Positions 1 to 9,502 of a DNA stretch of 64,000 nt are shown here, piece after piece. Origin of the DNA: Lysobacter firmicutimachus. Lineage in GTDB: Bacteria > Pseudomonadota > Gammaproteobacteria > Xanthomonadales > Xanthomonadaceae. The notes under the pieces are model-generated. The model searched no databases. It saw nothing but the letters and a program-made list of their open reading frames with translations, and was not told the DNA's origin. The stretch covers positions 4,906,001-4,970,000 of the forward strand of contig NZ_JBANDL010000002.1 of NCBI RefSeq assembly GCF_037027445.1, in the 5' to 3' direction. Position 1 is the stretch's first letter. Each line of letters begins with the position of its first letter. The translations under genes were made by a program, and so were the position numbers.

Positions 1-96
1 GTGGCCGCCCTTCTCGCGCGAAACCCATTGCGCGAGGGCGAACACGCCGGCCAGATAGAACAGAACGATCAGGGTATCGAGCAGGGAGAGTTTCAT
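1..96 (-). CDS. Sodium/solute symporter (SSS family), N-terminal fragment
   Basis: The first 32 codons of a minus-strand gene that runs off the left edge of the window. The visible residues begin MKLSLLDTLIVLFYLAGVF and continue into a WVSREKGG segment. This is the usual start of SGLT/SSS-family cotransporters: a short N-terminus, the first hydrophobic helix with an acidic residue at its entry, then a positively charged loop. Family members import sugars or other small solutes with sodium. It follows the TonB-dependent receptor on the same strand, with a REP cluster between them, so the pair may handle one substrate across the outer and inner membranes (inference). The substrate cannot be told from this fragment. 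Confidence 0.65.
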   Translation of the reverse strand, partial: MKLSLLDTLIVLFYLAGVFALAQWVSREKGGH

Positions 97-304
97 GCGG
101 TTCCGGAGAATGGCTGCGCGGTGCCTGCCGTTCTACCGGCCGCTGCCGGGCTTGACCACGGCGCAGCGGCGTTTTCGGGCAAGAATTCGATTGCAATGAA
201 ATCTACGGCGGCGGGGAGCAGGCTGAATCGGGAAGTAGGCACACTCCATGCACGACGCTGGCGCGCAGGGAGCGCACCCGGACACCGCGGAATCGACCCG
301 ATGC

Positions 305-488
305 CGTGCCCGCAAAGGCGGGAGTCCAGGGCTCCGCCGAGGCATGACGCCGAAGCCTCTGGATTCCCGCGTTCGCGGGAATGACGGGGGAGAGAGTGCA
401 CTGAAGCCGCTGGACTCCCGCGTTCGCGGGAACGGCGCAACACAGAGCGTACTGAAGCGTCCGAATCGCCGCTGTCGCGGGGACGACC
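305..488. repeat. Cluster of REP-like palindromes
   Basis: The gap between the symporter start and the TonB receptor stop (97-610) holds no convincing gene. It carries at least two good copies and two degenerate copies of a short palindrome. The clearest is 363-382, ATTCCCGCG-TT-CGCGGGAAT, a perfect 9-bp stem. A second lies at 414-432 (CCCGCG-TT-CGCGGG core), 51 bp away in the same orientation with the same TGGA lead-in. Weaker copies are near 305-329 and 463-488. This matches the general design of REP elements in Xanthomonadaceae. Confidence 0.75.
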
Positions 489-610
489 ATGGCGGGGCGT
501 CGCCGAAGGCTCTTGGCCCGCTGTCGCCAACGCGTCCAGCCGTTGCCGCCGTGCGCCGCGGAGCGGAGCGCACGACGGCACGGCCGGCTTGCAAGGCCGT
601 GTTGCCGGCA

Positions 611-3289
611 TCAGAAGTTCCAGCGCACGCGCATGCCGTAGCTGCGCGCGTCGTTGAGGAAGCGCACGTTCACGCCGGAACCGACCAGGGCCTTCTGCGA
701 CACGTCTTTGTTGGTCAGGTTGCTGCCCCAGACCTCGAACCGCCAAGCGCCGTCGAGGGTGGTGAAACCGGCGCCGGCGTTGATCTGGGTGAAGCCGGGC
801 TGCTCGTCGGGGAAGCCGGCGATGGCCGAACTCTCGACCCGGTCGACCGTGCCGGCGGTATCGCGCAGGAAGGTCACGTCGCGGTCGTTGTACTGGGTCA
901 GGAAGAACGAGGAGCGGTAGGCCGCGAGGACCTGCCAGTCGAACGTGCCGCGGGCGAAGTCGATCGCCTGCTGCAGCCGGGCGTTGAGGGTGAACCGCGA
1001 CGACAACGGCAGTTCGTTGCCGGCCAGGTCGATCTGCGAAGTGATGCCGCCGTTGCCGAAATCCTGGCTGCGCACGTCGGCGACCACGCCGCGCTTGATC
1101 TTGGTCTGCAGGTACAGCGCGTTGAGGTCGAGGGTGAAGCCGCCGCCGAAGCGCAGACGGCTCTCGGCCTCCAGGCCGTACAGTTCGGACTTGCCGACGT
1201 TGCGGTTGACCAAGGCGAAGCCGGTGGCCTCGCCGTCGGGGTTGAACGCGATCACGCTCAGGTCCTGGAACACCTGATCGGCATAGTCGTAGTAGAAGCC
1301 GCTGACGTTGAAAGTCGCGGTGCGGCCGAGGAAATCGAACGAGTTCTTCGAGCCGATCTCCAATGCGGTGAGCTTCTCCGGCTTGTAGGTCTCGGGAATG
1401 ACGTTGACGTCGAAGCTGTCGTTGAAGCCGCCGGCCTTGTGGCCGGTGGAGACGGTGGCGTAGAGCAGGTTGCGCGGAGTCAGGTCGTATTCGAAGCCGA
1501 TGCGCCAGTCGAGGAAGTCGAAAGCGCTGGAACCGTGCTGCGGCGACGGCACGCCCAGCACCAGGAAGCTGTGCTGGCCGTTGGCCGGGCAATCGACGCT
1601 GTTGCCGCCGATGTCGGGGCGGTCGATGCAGGTGCCGTTGGGACGCGAGCCGTCGACGATGCCCTGCAGTTGTTGCTGCATGGTGTCGCGCGCGCCGGCT
1701 CGCAAGATGCCCTGCAGCAGGAAGCGGGCCATGTCGGCGTTGCTGCTCAGCCCGGCGACGTCGAAGCTCGGCCGGTCGAGCAGGGTCGGCATGAAGCCTT
1801 CGGTGCCGAGCCGGGTCTGGAACACGCCGCCCTCGCCGCCCAGGCCGATGGTCCAGTTGCCGCCGATGCCGTCGCGCGACTTGCGCTCGTCGGTGTAGCG
1901 CAGGCCGCCCTTGACCCGGAACCGCTCGTTGACGTCGAAGGTGCCGTCGCCGAACACCGCCCAGGACTTGCCGTCGACATCGGGCATGGTGAACTCGGTG
2001 CCCGAGTAGAACGCGCCCTTGTCGGCCAGGGCGATGAAGCCCACCTGTTGCTTTTCGTGGAAGTAGAACCCGCCGGTGGTCCAGCGGAAGCGCGCATCGT
2101 CGGCCGACGACAACCGCACTTCGTGGGTCTGCGCCTGCGACCGCGCTTGCAGGTAGTTGGTGCCGAAGTTGTCGTAGTCGATGCCGCCCCAGGTCGCCGG
2201 CTGTCCGGGCGGACGCTCGCGCAGGTCGCGGCCCGGCCAGGTATTGCCGTCGGAGGCGGAGTTGATCTGGAAGTAGTCGACGTCGCGGTAGCTGCCGTTG
2301 TATTCCAGGTTGACCGGACCGAAGTCGTAGCGCACGGTGCCCTGGAAGCCCCACAGCTTGTTGTCGACCTTGCCTTGTACGCCGCGATAGATGATGTCGC
2401 GCAGTTCGATATCGTCGGCGTCGTAGCCTTCCTGGGCGGCGCGGAACAGGTTCGCGCCCGGATAGCCGGTGCCGCGTTCGCGGCCGACGTCGAGCATCGC
2501 GAACACCGAGAGCTTGTCGTCCGGCTCGTACAGGAACGACAGACGGCCGGCGTTGTCGTCCTGGATGCCGGCCGGCTGGATATGCCGCCACAGGCCGACG
2601 TTCTCGAACCCGGCCTCCTTCTCGATGTGGTAGCCGGCGAAACGCAGTGCGGCGTAGTCGCCGAGCGGGAAGTTCAGCGCGGTCTCGTAGCCGCGCTGTT
2701 CGCGGTTGCCGATCTCGCCCTGGACGTAGCCGCCGAACACGCCGCCGAGCTCGGGCCGCTTGGTGACGATATTGAGGGTGCCGGCCAGCGCGTTGCGGCC
2801 GCGCAAGGTGCCCTGCGGACCCTTGTTGATCTCGACCCGTTCCAGGTCGTAGAACATGCCGCCCAAGCCGCGCGGACGCGGGATGTAGGCGCCGTTGACG
2901 TGCGGCGCGGCGCCGGGGTCGCCGAGTTCGGTGTTGTTGGAGGAACCCACGCCGCGGATGAAGACTTCGGTCGCGCCCTCCTGATTGGCGATGCTCAGCC
3001 CGGGCACGGCGACCTGCATCTGGCGCAGTTCGTTGTTGATGCCGAGTCCGCGCAGATCGTCCTGCGACAAGGCCTGCGCGGTGCCGGCGTACTTCTGCAG
3101 GCTCTGCTCGCGGCGCTCGACGGTGACGATCACCGAGTCCAGGTCGGTGGCTTCGCGCGCGCTCGCCGCGGCGCTCGTTTCGGCCGTCGGCGCGGACTGC
3201 TGGGCCCAGGCCGGCGCCGCCATCAGCACCGAACAGATCGCAAGACTCAGGCTCGAACTGCGCAAGCGCGCGCTGCTGGACACGGTCAT
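611..3289 (-). CDS. TonB-dependent outer-membrane receptor
   Basis: An 892-residue outer-membrane active transporter. A signal peptide (hydrophobic core, cleavage near PAWAQQ) is followed by a TonB-box-like segment (DSVIVTVERRE, about residue 52). The plug domain has the conserved FIRGVG and VEINKGPQGTLRGRNALAG blocks. A long beta-barrel ends in the typical aromatic C-terminus (VRWNF). The length is normal for the family. The start is supported by a purine-rich GGGGAGGGGA just upstream. A LacI-type palindrome lies about 120 bp upstream, pointing to carbohydrate rather than iron control (inference). The substrate is unknown; the plug resembles the large FecA/BtuB-like group of Xanthomonadaceae receptors. 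Confidence 0.93.
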   Translation of the reverse strand: MTVSSSARLRSSSLSLAICSVLMAAPAWAQQSAPTAETSAAASAREATDLDSVIVTVERREQSLQKYAGTAQALSQDDLRGLGINNELRQMQVAVPGLSIANQEGATEVFIRGVGSSNNTELGDPGAAPHVNGAYIPRPRGLGGMFYDLERVEINKGPQGTLRGRNALAGTLNIVTKRPELGGVFGGYVQGEIGNREQRGYETALNFPLGDYAALRFAGYHIEKEAGFENVGLWRHIQPAGIQDDNAGRLSFLYEPDDKLSVFAMLDVGRERGTGYPGANLFRAAQEGYDADDIELRDIIYRGVQGKVDNKLWGFQGTVRYDFGPVNLEYNGSYRDVDYFQINSASDGNTWPGRDLRERPPGQPATWGGIDYDNFGTNYLQARSQAQTHEVRLSSADDARFRWTTGGFYFHEKQQVGFIALADKGAFYSGTEFTMPDVDGKSWAVFGDGTFDVNERFRVKGGLRYTDERKSRDGIGGNWTIGLGGEGGVFQTRLGTEGFMPTLLDRPSFDVAGLSSNADMARFLLQGILRAGARDTMQQQLQGIVDGSRPNGTCIDRPDIGGNSVDCPANGQHSFLVLGVPSPQHGSSAFDFLDWRIGFEYDLTPRNLLYATVSTGHKAGGFNDSFDVNVIPETYKPEKLTALEIGSKNSFDFLGRTATFNVSGFYYDYADQVFQDLSVIAFNPDGEATGFALVNRNVGKSELYGLEAESRLRFGGGFTLDLNALYLQTKIKRGVVADVRSQDFGNGGITSQIDLAGNELPLSSRFTLNARLQQAIDFARGTFDWQVLAAYRSSFFLTQYNDRDVTFLRDTAGTVDRVESSAIAGFPDEQPGFTQINAGAGFTTLDGAWRFEVWGSNLTNKDVSQKALVGSGVNVRFLNDARSYGMRVRWNF

Positions 3290-3412
3290 CAGTACATCCC
3301 CTCCCCGGGGTCGGCCGGCGGCCGATGGTTGTGGCCTGTGGTGTGCGCGGCTCGAATCGGAGTCGAATCCGAAGCCGGCGGCTGACGATGCGCGGCCGAT
3401 GTAGCCCGACTA

Positions 3413-3426
3413 TGACAGCGCTGTCA
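3413..3426. promoter_or_regulatory. LacI-family-type operator upstream of TonB receptor
   Basis: A perfect 14-bp palindrome, TGACAGCGCTGTCA, in the 3290-3760 gap upstream of the receptor at 611-3289. It shares both TGACA arms with the operator at 22344-22359 and differs only in the two central base pairs on each side. Even palindromes with a central CG are typical of LacI-family operators. The regulator is not next to it. Confidence 0.6.
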
Positions 3427-3695
3427 ATTTTCCGGACACGATGCGGCGATGCAGCATGGTTTCGAGCCTCAGCCGATCGGGACGGCAAGACCCGTCGTCG
3501 GCCTGGACGAGCGTGACCCCAATCACGCATGTGCCTGCCGACGGTCGACGTAAGCGGTTACACGCGCCGGTAGACGCGCGAGTCGTTCGACCAAAGTCGA
3601 TAGGCCTCCGAACGGACGCGGCGGCCCGGTAAGCGGGTTTGAGGCATCGCTGCATGGCGCAGTGCATCATGCGTTCGCGCGAGCGCGACGGACGC

Positions 3696-3728
3696 CGAAA
3701 AGACGAACCCCGGCCGAAGCCGGGGTTC
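3696..3728 (-). terminator. Rho-independent terminator of the S8 protease gene
   Basis: A 10-bp perfect stem, GAACCCCGGC / GCCGGGGTTC (3705-3714 and 3719-3728), with a CGAA loop. On the minus strand it is followed by GTCTTTTC, a short U-run. It lies about 30 bp after the protease stop codon. Confidence 0.75.
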
Positions 3729-3760
3729 GCAGGACGGGCAGGCCGATGCCGGCGATGCGG

Positions 3761-5128
3761 TTACGGCGTGGCGTCGGTGGCTGCGTCGGCGTTGGCGATG
3801 CCGGTACCGATCGGCGGAACCGGAGGGATCGGGAACGGGGTGACGTTGGCCTTGATGATGGACTCGATCCCGGCCGGCGACGGCGCGGCGGCAGGCTTGG
3901 AGCGCATCAGCGCGACGATGCCGGCCACGAACGGCGCCGCCATCGACGTGCCGCTGTAGTTGGCGTAGCTGGCCGCTCCCGGCGTGGTGGTGCCGCTGTT
4001 CAAGGTCGACAGGATGCTCACGCCCGGCGCGGCGACGTCGACCGCCGGCCCGTGGTTGGAGAAGCTGGCGCGCGCGCCGGCCGAAGTGGTCGCGCCGACG
4101 GTGATGACGTTGGCGCAGCTGGCCGGCTGGAAGTTGCGCGCGTCGGCGTTGCTGTTGCCGGCGGCGACGACCACCGTCGTGCCGCGCGACACCGCGCCGT
4201 TGATCGCGGTCTGGAAGGTCGAGCTGCAGGCGCCGCCGCCGCCCAGGCTGAGATTGATCACGCCGGCCTTGTTGGCGCCCACCGCCGGCACGCCGGCGAC
4301 CACGCCGCCCGAGGCCCAGGTGATCGCATCGGCGATGTCGACCAGGGTGCCGCCGCACTTGCCGAGCACGCGCGCCGACAGCACTTTGGCGCGGAATGCG
4401 GTGCCGGCGACGCCGGTGGCGTTGTTGGTAACGGCCGCGGCGATGCCGGTGACGTGGGTGCCGTGCCAGCTGGACGGGTTCGGCGAGCACCAGTCGCCCG
4501 GATCGCTCGGGTCGCTGTCGCGGCCGCCGCCGTCGTTGGCGGTCGCGGCGTTGCTGATGAAGTCGTAGCCGCGCGGCGTGGTCAGGTTGGCGATCAGGTC
4601 GGGGTGGTTGGTGATGCCGGTGTCGAGCACCGCGATGACTTCGCCCTGCCCCTGGTAGCCGTTGTCCCAGCCGGTGTTGGCGCGGATGCCCCAGGTGCCG
4701 TGCAAGCCCCATTGCGAGGGATAGTTGGTGTCGTTCGGGGTCAGCGCCGGATGGAAGATCGAGTTCGGCTCGACGTATTCCACGTTCGGATCGGCGGCGA
4801 TGTGCTGCATCAGCGTGGTCGCTTCGGCCACGTCGAGCGGACGGCTGGTTTCGACCAGTTCGGCGCCGGTGGATACCGAGCGCGCGTGCTTGATGCTCAG
4901 GCTCCGCTTGCCGAGTGCGCCGACGGCGATGTCGAGGCGGCGCTGGAAGTCGGCGGCCTTGCCCGGCGAACCGGACTTGTAGGCGATGATGAAGCCCTCG
5001 ACCGGACGATTCGGATCGAGGCTGCTCAGATTGACGCGTTCGGCGGCGAAGCCGGGAACGGCGACGGCGGCGAGGGTGGCGGCCGCCAGGATGTGCCGGC
5101 GGAGGTGGCGCTGGGATTGCTGAGACAT
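3761..5128 (-). CDS. Secreted subtilisin-family serine protease (S8)
   Basis: A 455-residue extracellular endopeptidase. An N-terminal signal peptide (residues 1-29, ending GFAAE) is followed by an inhibitor-like propeptide (about 30-125, ending NVEYVEPNS) and the S8 catalytic domain. The triad is visible: Asp169 in AVLDTGI, His222 in WHGTHVTGI, Ser395 in GTSMAAPF, with the oxyanion Asn in AAGNSN. Four or more cysteines in the catalytic domain suggest disulfides, as in Xanthomonas and Lysobacter extracellular proteases. The C-terminus lacks a P/proprotein or PKD domain, so this is the short form. It is monocistronic, with its own terminator. Likely role: nutrient scavenging or predation. Confidence 0.93.
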   Translation of the reverse strand: MSQQSQRHLRRHILAAATLAAVAVPGFAAERVNLSSLDPNRPVEGFIIAYKSGSPGKAADFQRRLDIAVGALGKRSLSIKHARSVSTGAELVETSRPLDVAEATTLMQHIAADPNVEYVEPNSIFHPALTPNDTNYPSQWGLHGTWGIRANTGWDNGYQGQGEVIAVLDTGITNHPDLIANLTTPRGYDFISNAATANDGGGRDSDPSDPGDWCSPNPSSWHGTHVTGIAAAVTNNATGVAGTAFRAKVLSARVLGKCGGTLVDIADAITWASGGVVAGVPAVGANKAGVINLSLGGGGACSSTFQTAINGAVSRGTTVVVAAGNSNADARNFQPASCANVITVGATTSAGARASFSNHGPAVDVAAPGVSILSTLNSGTTTPGAASYANYSGTSMAAPFVAGIVALMRSKPAAAPSPAGIESIIKANVTPFPIPPVPPIGTGIANADAATDATP

Positions 5129-5613
5129 TGGCGAAACTCCCGTGAGGTTTCGTTTCGTTTGGCCGCGCTAATGCGGCGAACCGTCCTGGTTCTCTCGCGA
5201 TCGACGATGGAGATACGGCTGCCTTCCGCGATTGCGTCCGGACGTCGTAAGGGATGCAGCGCTATGCATCCGGGCTAGGCAGCCTAGGCAGGAATATTTA
5301 TTCGACAACGGCTAAACGTCTATTCGTCACATCGGTTCCGTGGCGCCGGATCGGAATTGCGGTTGGCGCGCGGTCGCAGTGGGCAGCGCCGCAGCGCCAT
5401 CGGTGCGCGAGCCGGTTCGGAACGCGCCGGCGGCGCAACCGAGAGTGGCGTGCCGTCCACCGCCTGCCGGGGATGGATGCCGGCTGCGGCGGTCCGCGTC
5501 GCCCAGGGCGCCGGAAAAGCCGGCGTTCACGCCCGCCGCGGCAGTGCGTTTCTCCGGGTGCGCCGCGCGAGCGATCCGTCGCCGCCGCCTTTGTCACGTA
5601 GCGGAGTTCCTGC
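5129..5613. other. Intergenic stretch between S8 protease and M23 remnant
   Basis: No gene is supported in these 485 bases. An AT-richer island near 5285-5330 (GGAATATTTATTCGAC) is a plausible promoter area for either flank. The part after 5340 is GC-rich with no codon-bias signal I can defend. Confidence 0.4.
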
Positions 5614-5975
5614 ATGTCGACGATACGCATCGCGTTGTCCGGTGCCGTATGCGGCTTGGCGATCCTGGCGTCGCCGGCGGCGGCGAACGAACGGGGCCCG
5701 GCGACGATCGATTGGCCGCAGGCGCAGTCCGATATCCGCGCCGACGAAAAGCTCGAGCCCGACACGGTGCGCCTGCTGCGTTCGGCGCCGCCGTGGCGCG
5801 CGGCGCGCGCATCGGCCGGGTGTCCAACGACTTCGACGGCGCCGCGACCACCGTCCACCTGCATTTCGATATCAAGGACAGCGTGCGCGTGGGTGCCCGC
5901 AGCGAAGTGGTGTTCGTGCCGCCGTACAGCAGCCGGCGCAAGGCGTACGAACGCTTGCTGAGCGGACAGCCCTGA
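5614..5975 (+). pseudogene. Decayed M23-type peptidase (frameshifted remnant)
   Basis: A start with a clear signal peptide (MSTIRIALSGAVCGLAILAS, cleavage near PAAANERG) opens in one frame and runs about 55 codons. The family-like C-terminus then appears in a different frame: RIGRVSNDFDGAATTVHLHF and a PPYSSRRKAYERLL tail ending at 5975. The HLHFDI block is the HxH zinc/catalytic motif of M23 (lysostaphin-type) murein peptidases. The two parts are out of frame, with the switch somewhere around 5775-5815. The total length (about 115 residues) is far below a normal M23 protein, so most of the domain is missing. I read it as a deletion plus frameshift. A sequencing error would explain the frameshift but not the missing domain. 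Confidence 0.5.
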
Positions 5976-6034
5976 CGCCGGTGCGCGGTGCGCTCGCCGT
6001 CCGCACCGGCCACGGCGCGCGGCGCGGCGCAGTC

Positions 6035-6066
6035 GCGGCCGGCCTTTCGCGCGAAAGGCCGGCCGC
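6035..6066. terminator. Perfect 32-bp palindrome, likely terminator after amtB
   Basis: A 16-bp sequence beginning GCGGCCGGCC is followed directly by its exact reverse complement (6035-6050 and 6051-6066). It begins seven bases past the amtB stop. There is no U-run on either side, so it is a stable stem-loop or processing barrier rather than a textbook terminator. It may serve both amtB and the remnant on the other strand. Confidence 0.6.
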
Positions 6067-6072
6067 CGTGGA

Positions 6073-7458
6073 TCAGCTTTCGTACGCCGATTCGCCGTGG
6101 CTGGTGATGTCCAGCCCCTCGCGCTCGGCTTCCTCGGCCACGCGCAGGCCGACCACGGCCTTCACTACGACGAAGGCGAGCACCGACACCAGGCCCGACC
6201 AGACCACGGTAATGCCGACGCTGAGCGCCTGCACGCCGACCTGTTCGAGGATGCTGTCGTTACCGGCGCCCAGGCCGAAGCCGCCCAGCGCCGGCGAGCT
6301 GAACACACCGGTGAGCAACGCGCCGATGATGCCGCCCAGGCCGTGCACGCCGAACACGTCGAGCGCGTCGTCGGCGCGCAGCAGGCGCTTGAGCCCGTGC
6401 ACGCCCCACACGCAGGCCGCGCCGGCGATGGCGCCGATCGCGATCGCGCCGAACGGCCCGACCGTGCCGCAGGCCGGAGTCACCGCGACCAGTCCGGCGA
6501 CCACGCCCGAGGCACCGCCCAGCATCGACGGCTTGCCCTTGATCACCGCTTCGACCAGGCTCCAGGCCAGCGCCGCGGCGGCGGTGGCGAGCAAGGTGTT
6601 GAGGAAAGCCAGGGCTGCGCCGGCGGTCGCTTCCAGGTTGGAACCGGCGTTGAAACCGAACCAGCCCACCCACAGCAGCGAGGCGCCGATCATGGTGTAG
6701 GCGACGTTGTGCGGCTTGATCGCCTCGCGCCCGTAGCCGATGCGCTTGCCGACGAAGTAGGCGCCGACCAAACCGGCGACGCCGGCGTTGATGTGCACCA
6801 CCGTGCCGCCGGCGAAATCGATCGCGCCCTTGGCGAACAGGAAGCCGTCCGGCCCGTACCAGACCATGTGCGCGATCGGCAGGTAGGCGAAGGTGAACCA
6901 GAGCGCCGCGAACAGCAACACCGCGGAGAACTTGATCCGCTCGGCGAAGGCGCCGACGATCAGTGCGCCGGTGATGCCGGCGAAGGTCGACTGGAACGCC
7001 ACGAACACGTATTCCGGCAACGACACGCCGGCGCTGAAGGTGGCCGCCAGGGCGTCCTTGTTCACGCCCTTGAGGAACAGCTTGTCGAGGCTGCCGATCC
7101 AGGCGTTGCCGCCGGCGAAGGCCAGCGAATAGCCGTAGCTGACCCAGAGCAGCACGATCAGCGAGAACACCGCCAGCACCTGCATCAGCACCGACAGCAC
7201 GTTCTTGGAGCGCACCAGCCCGCCGTAGAACAAGGCCAGGCCCGGCACGGTCATCAACAGCACCAGCAGGGTCGAGGTCAGCATCCAGGCCACATCGCCC
7301 TTGTCGACTACGGGCGCAGCGGCGGCGGCCGCGTCCTGGGCGCGCGCGGCGCCGGCGGCGAGCAGCGCCAAGGCCGGCGCCGCGGCCAGGGCCCACGCGC
7401 GGGCCGAGGCATGGGGGGACCGCTCGCGCGAGCGGGATTCGATCGTCGTGTACTTCAT
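6073..7458 (-). CDS. amtB: Ammonium transporter AmtB
   Basis: A 461-residue inner-membrane ammonium channel of the Amt/Rh family. A cleavable N-terminal signal segment (about residues 1-40, ending ARAQ) is followed by eleven predicted membrane helices. The conserved pore histidines are in GGTVVHINAG and VFGVHGLGG. FQSTFAGITGAL and the GVHGLGGIIGALLTG block are also family-diagnostic. The cytoplasmic tail (VAEEAEREGLDITSHGESAY) is the segment that binds GlnK. It lies 21 bp after glnK on the same strand, the normal glnK-amtB operon order. Expected to be made under nitrogen limitation. Confidence 0.97.
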   Translation of the reverse strand: MKYTTIESRSRERSPHASARAWALAAAPALALLAAGAARAQDAAAAAAPVVDKGDVAWMLTSTLLVLLMTVPGLALFYGGLVRSKNVLSVLMQVLAVFSLIVLLWVSYGYSLAFAGGNAWIGSLDKLFLKGVNKDALAATFSAGVSLPEYVFVAFQSTFAGITGALIVGAFAERIKFSAVLLFAALWFTFAYLPIAHMVWYGPDGFLFAKGAIDFAGGTVVHINAGVAGLVGAYFVGKRIGYGREAIKPHNVAYTMIGASLLWVGWFGFNAGSNLEATAGAALAFLNTLLATAAAALAWSLVEAVIKGKPSMLGGASGVVAGLVAVTPACGTVGPFGAIAIGAIAGAACVWGVHGLKRLLRADDALDVFGVHGLGGIIGALLTGVFSSPALGGFGLGAGNDSILEQVGVQALSVGITVVWSGLVSVLAFVVVKAVVGLRVAEEAEREGLDITSHGESAYES

Positions 7459-7479
7459 GGTCGTATCTCGCGTGAGGGT

Positions 7480-8668
<1,189 letters not shown>

Positions 8669-8993
8669 GACGCAGGCTCTCCTCATAAGCGGTGGCCCCT
8701 CCCCGGTCATTGCTGCGGGCGTCCCGGTCCCGGTAGCGGGATGCGGTCGCCGATGCGACAGCGGACTCTTCGGTCCGCCTTGCATGGGTCGTTTCGTCCT
8801 CCTGCGATCGTTGGCGACGGCGACGGAACCTGCGGACTCTGTCGGTCTCGTGTCGGTTCCGCGATAAAGCGCTTTGCTGCATTTGTTGCGGGTTTCTTCG
8901 GCCAAGCCGCTCCCGCGACGGCGGCCGTGGGCCGTCGTCGGGCGGGGGTGGGCGGGTGGCGCCGCCCGGCTTGGAGTTCGTTCCCTGAAAGCG
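8669..8993. other. Upstream region of the torF-glnK-amtB operon
   Basis: No gene is supported. I searched the minus strand for a GG-N10-GC sigma-54 element and found no convincing one, unlike upstream of glnA. An AT-richer patch near 8865-8895 is the most promoter-like part. Confidence 0.35.
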
Positions 8994-9025
8994 ACACGGC
9001 CCGGAGCGCTAGCCCCGGGCCGTGT
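8994..9025. terminator. Inverted repeat downstream of glnA
   Basis: An 11-bp perfect stem (ACACGGCCCGG / CCGGGCCGTGT) with a 10-nt loop, between the glnA 3' repeat array and the porin operon. There is no U-run, so it may be a transcript-end stabiliser rather than an intrinsic terminator. Confidence 0.5.
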
Positions 9026-9160
9026 GCCGTTTCATCCCGCTGCGCGCACCGCCGCGCACCGCCGCATCGCATCGCGCCGCGCCGCAGCGAAGCGGCGCAG
9101 GCGGACAACGGGCGGTGGTGGGGCGAAAGCGTTCATGGCGGTCGATTGCTCTACGGCGTG

Positions 9161-9502
9161 GATCGTGCAGTACATCGGGTACTCGAGCGGGCGAACCGGG
9201 GGCCGTCCGGAATGCGTTGAAGCGCATTCCGGCCCGGTGAGCGCCCGACCCGCCCGGGGCGGGCTGGACATCCGCCGGTCAAAGACCGCGATACGCCCGT
9301 CCTACTGCGCGGCTTAGATCGTGTAGTACATCTGGTACTCGAGCGGGCGAACCGGGAGCCGTCCGGAATGCGTTGAAGCGCATTCCGGCCCGGTGAGCGC
9401 CCGACCCGCCCGGGGCGGGCCGGACATCCGCCGGTCAAAGACCGCGATACGCCCGTCCTACTGCGCGGCTTAGATCGTGTAGTACATCTGGTACTCGAGC
9501 GG
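9161..9502. repeat. 156-bp tandem duplication of the glnA 3' end
   Basis: Two complete 156-bp units (9161-9316 and 9317-9472) are followed by a third partial copy (9473-9502) that is the genuine end of glnA. Each unit starts with the last nine glnA codons (LEYQMYYTI on the minus strand). The units differ at only a few positions. Copies 2 and 3 are identical over the 30 coding bases; copy 1 has two changes. Each full unit contains a perfect 10-bp stem, CCGGAATGCG-TTGAAG-CGCATTCCGG, and a second GC hairpin (CCCGCCC-GGGGCGGG). The structure reads as a duplication of the gene terminus plus its 3' hairpins. Confidence 0.92.

Noticed and set aside
97..610. A gene in the REP-containing gap
   Set aside because: Frames are broken by palindromes and lack a start with a ribosome site.
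248..3385. Long open frame antisense to the TonB receptor
   Set aside because: The reverse frame is Ala/Val/Gly-rich and mirrors the codon pattern of the receptor; no domain, signal or ribosome site. Similar antisense frames across the window (for example under the TPR gene and the hybrid kinase) were rejected for the same reason.
3413..3426. Fur-type iron box for the first TonB receptor
   Set aside because: The palindrome has the LacI-type TGACA arms and lacks the AT-rich Fur consensus; iron control was not supported.
8669..8905. N-terminal extension of the porin to 8905
   Set aside because: It is Arg-rich and not a signal peptide; ATG at 8668 with GAGGAGAG fits better.
9161..9472. CRISPR array
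   Set aside because: The repeats are 156 bp with no unique spacers, and they carry part of glnA; this is a tandem duplication.
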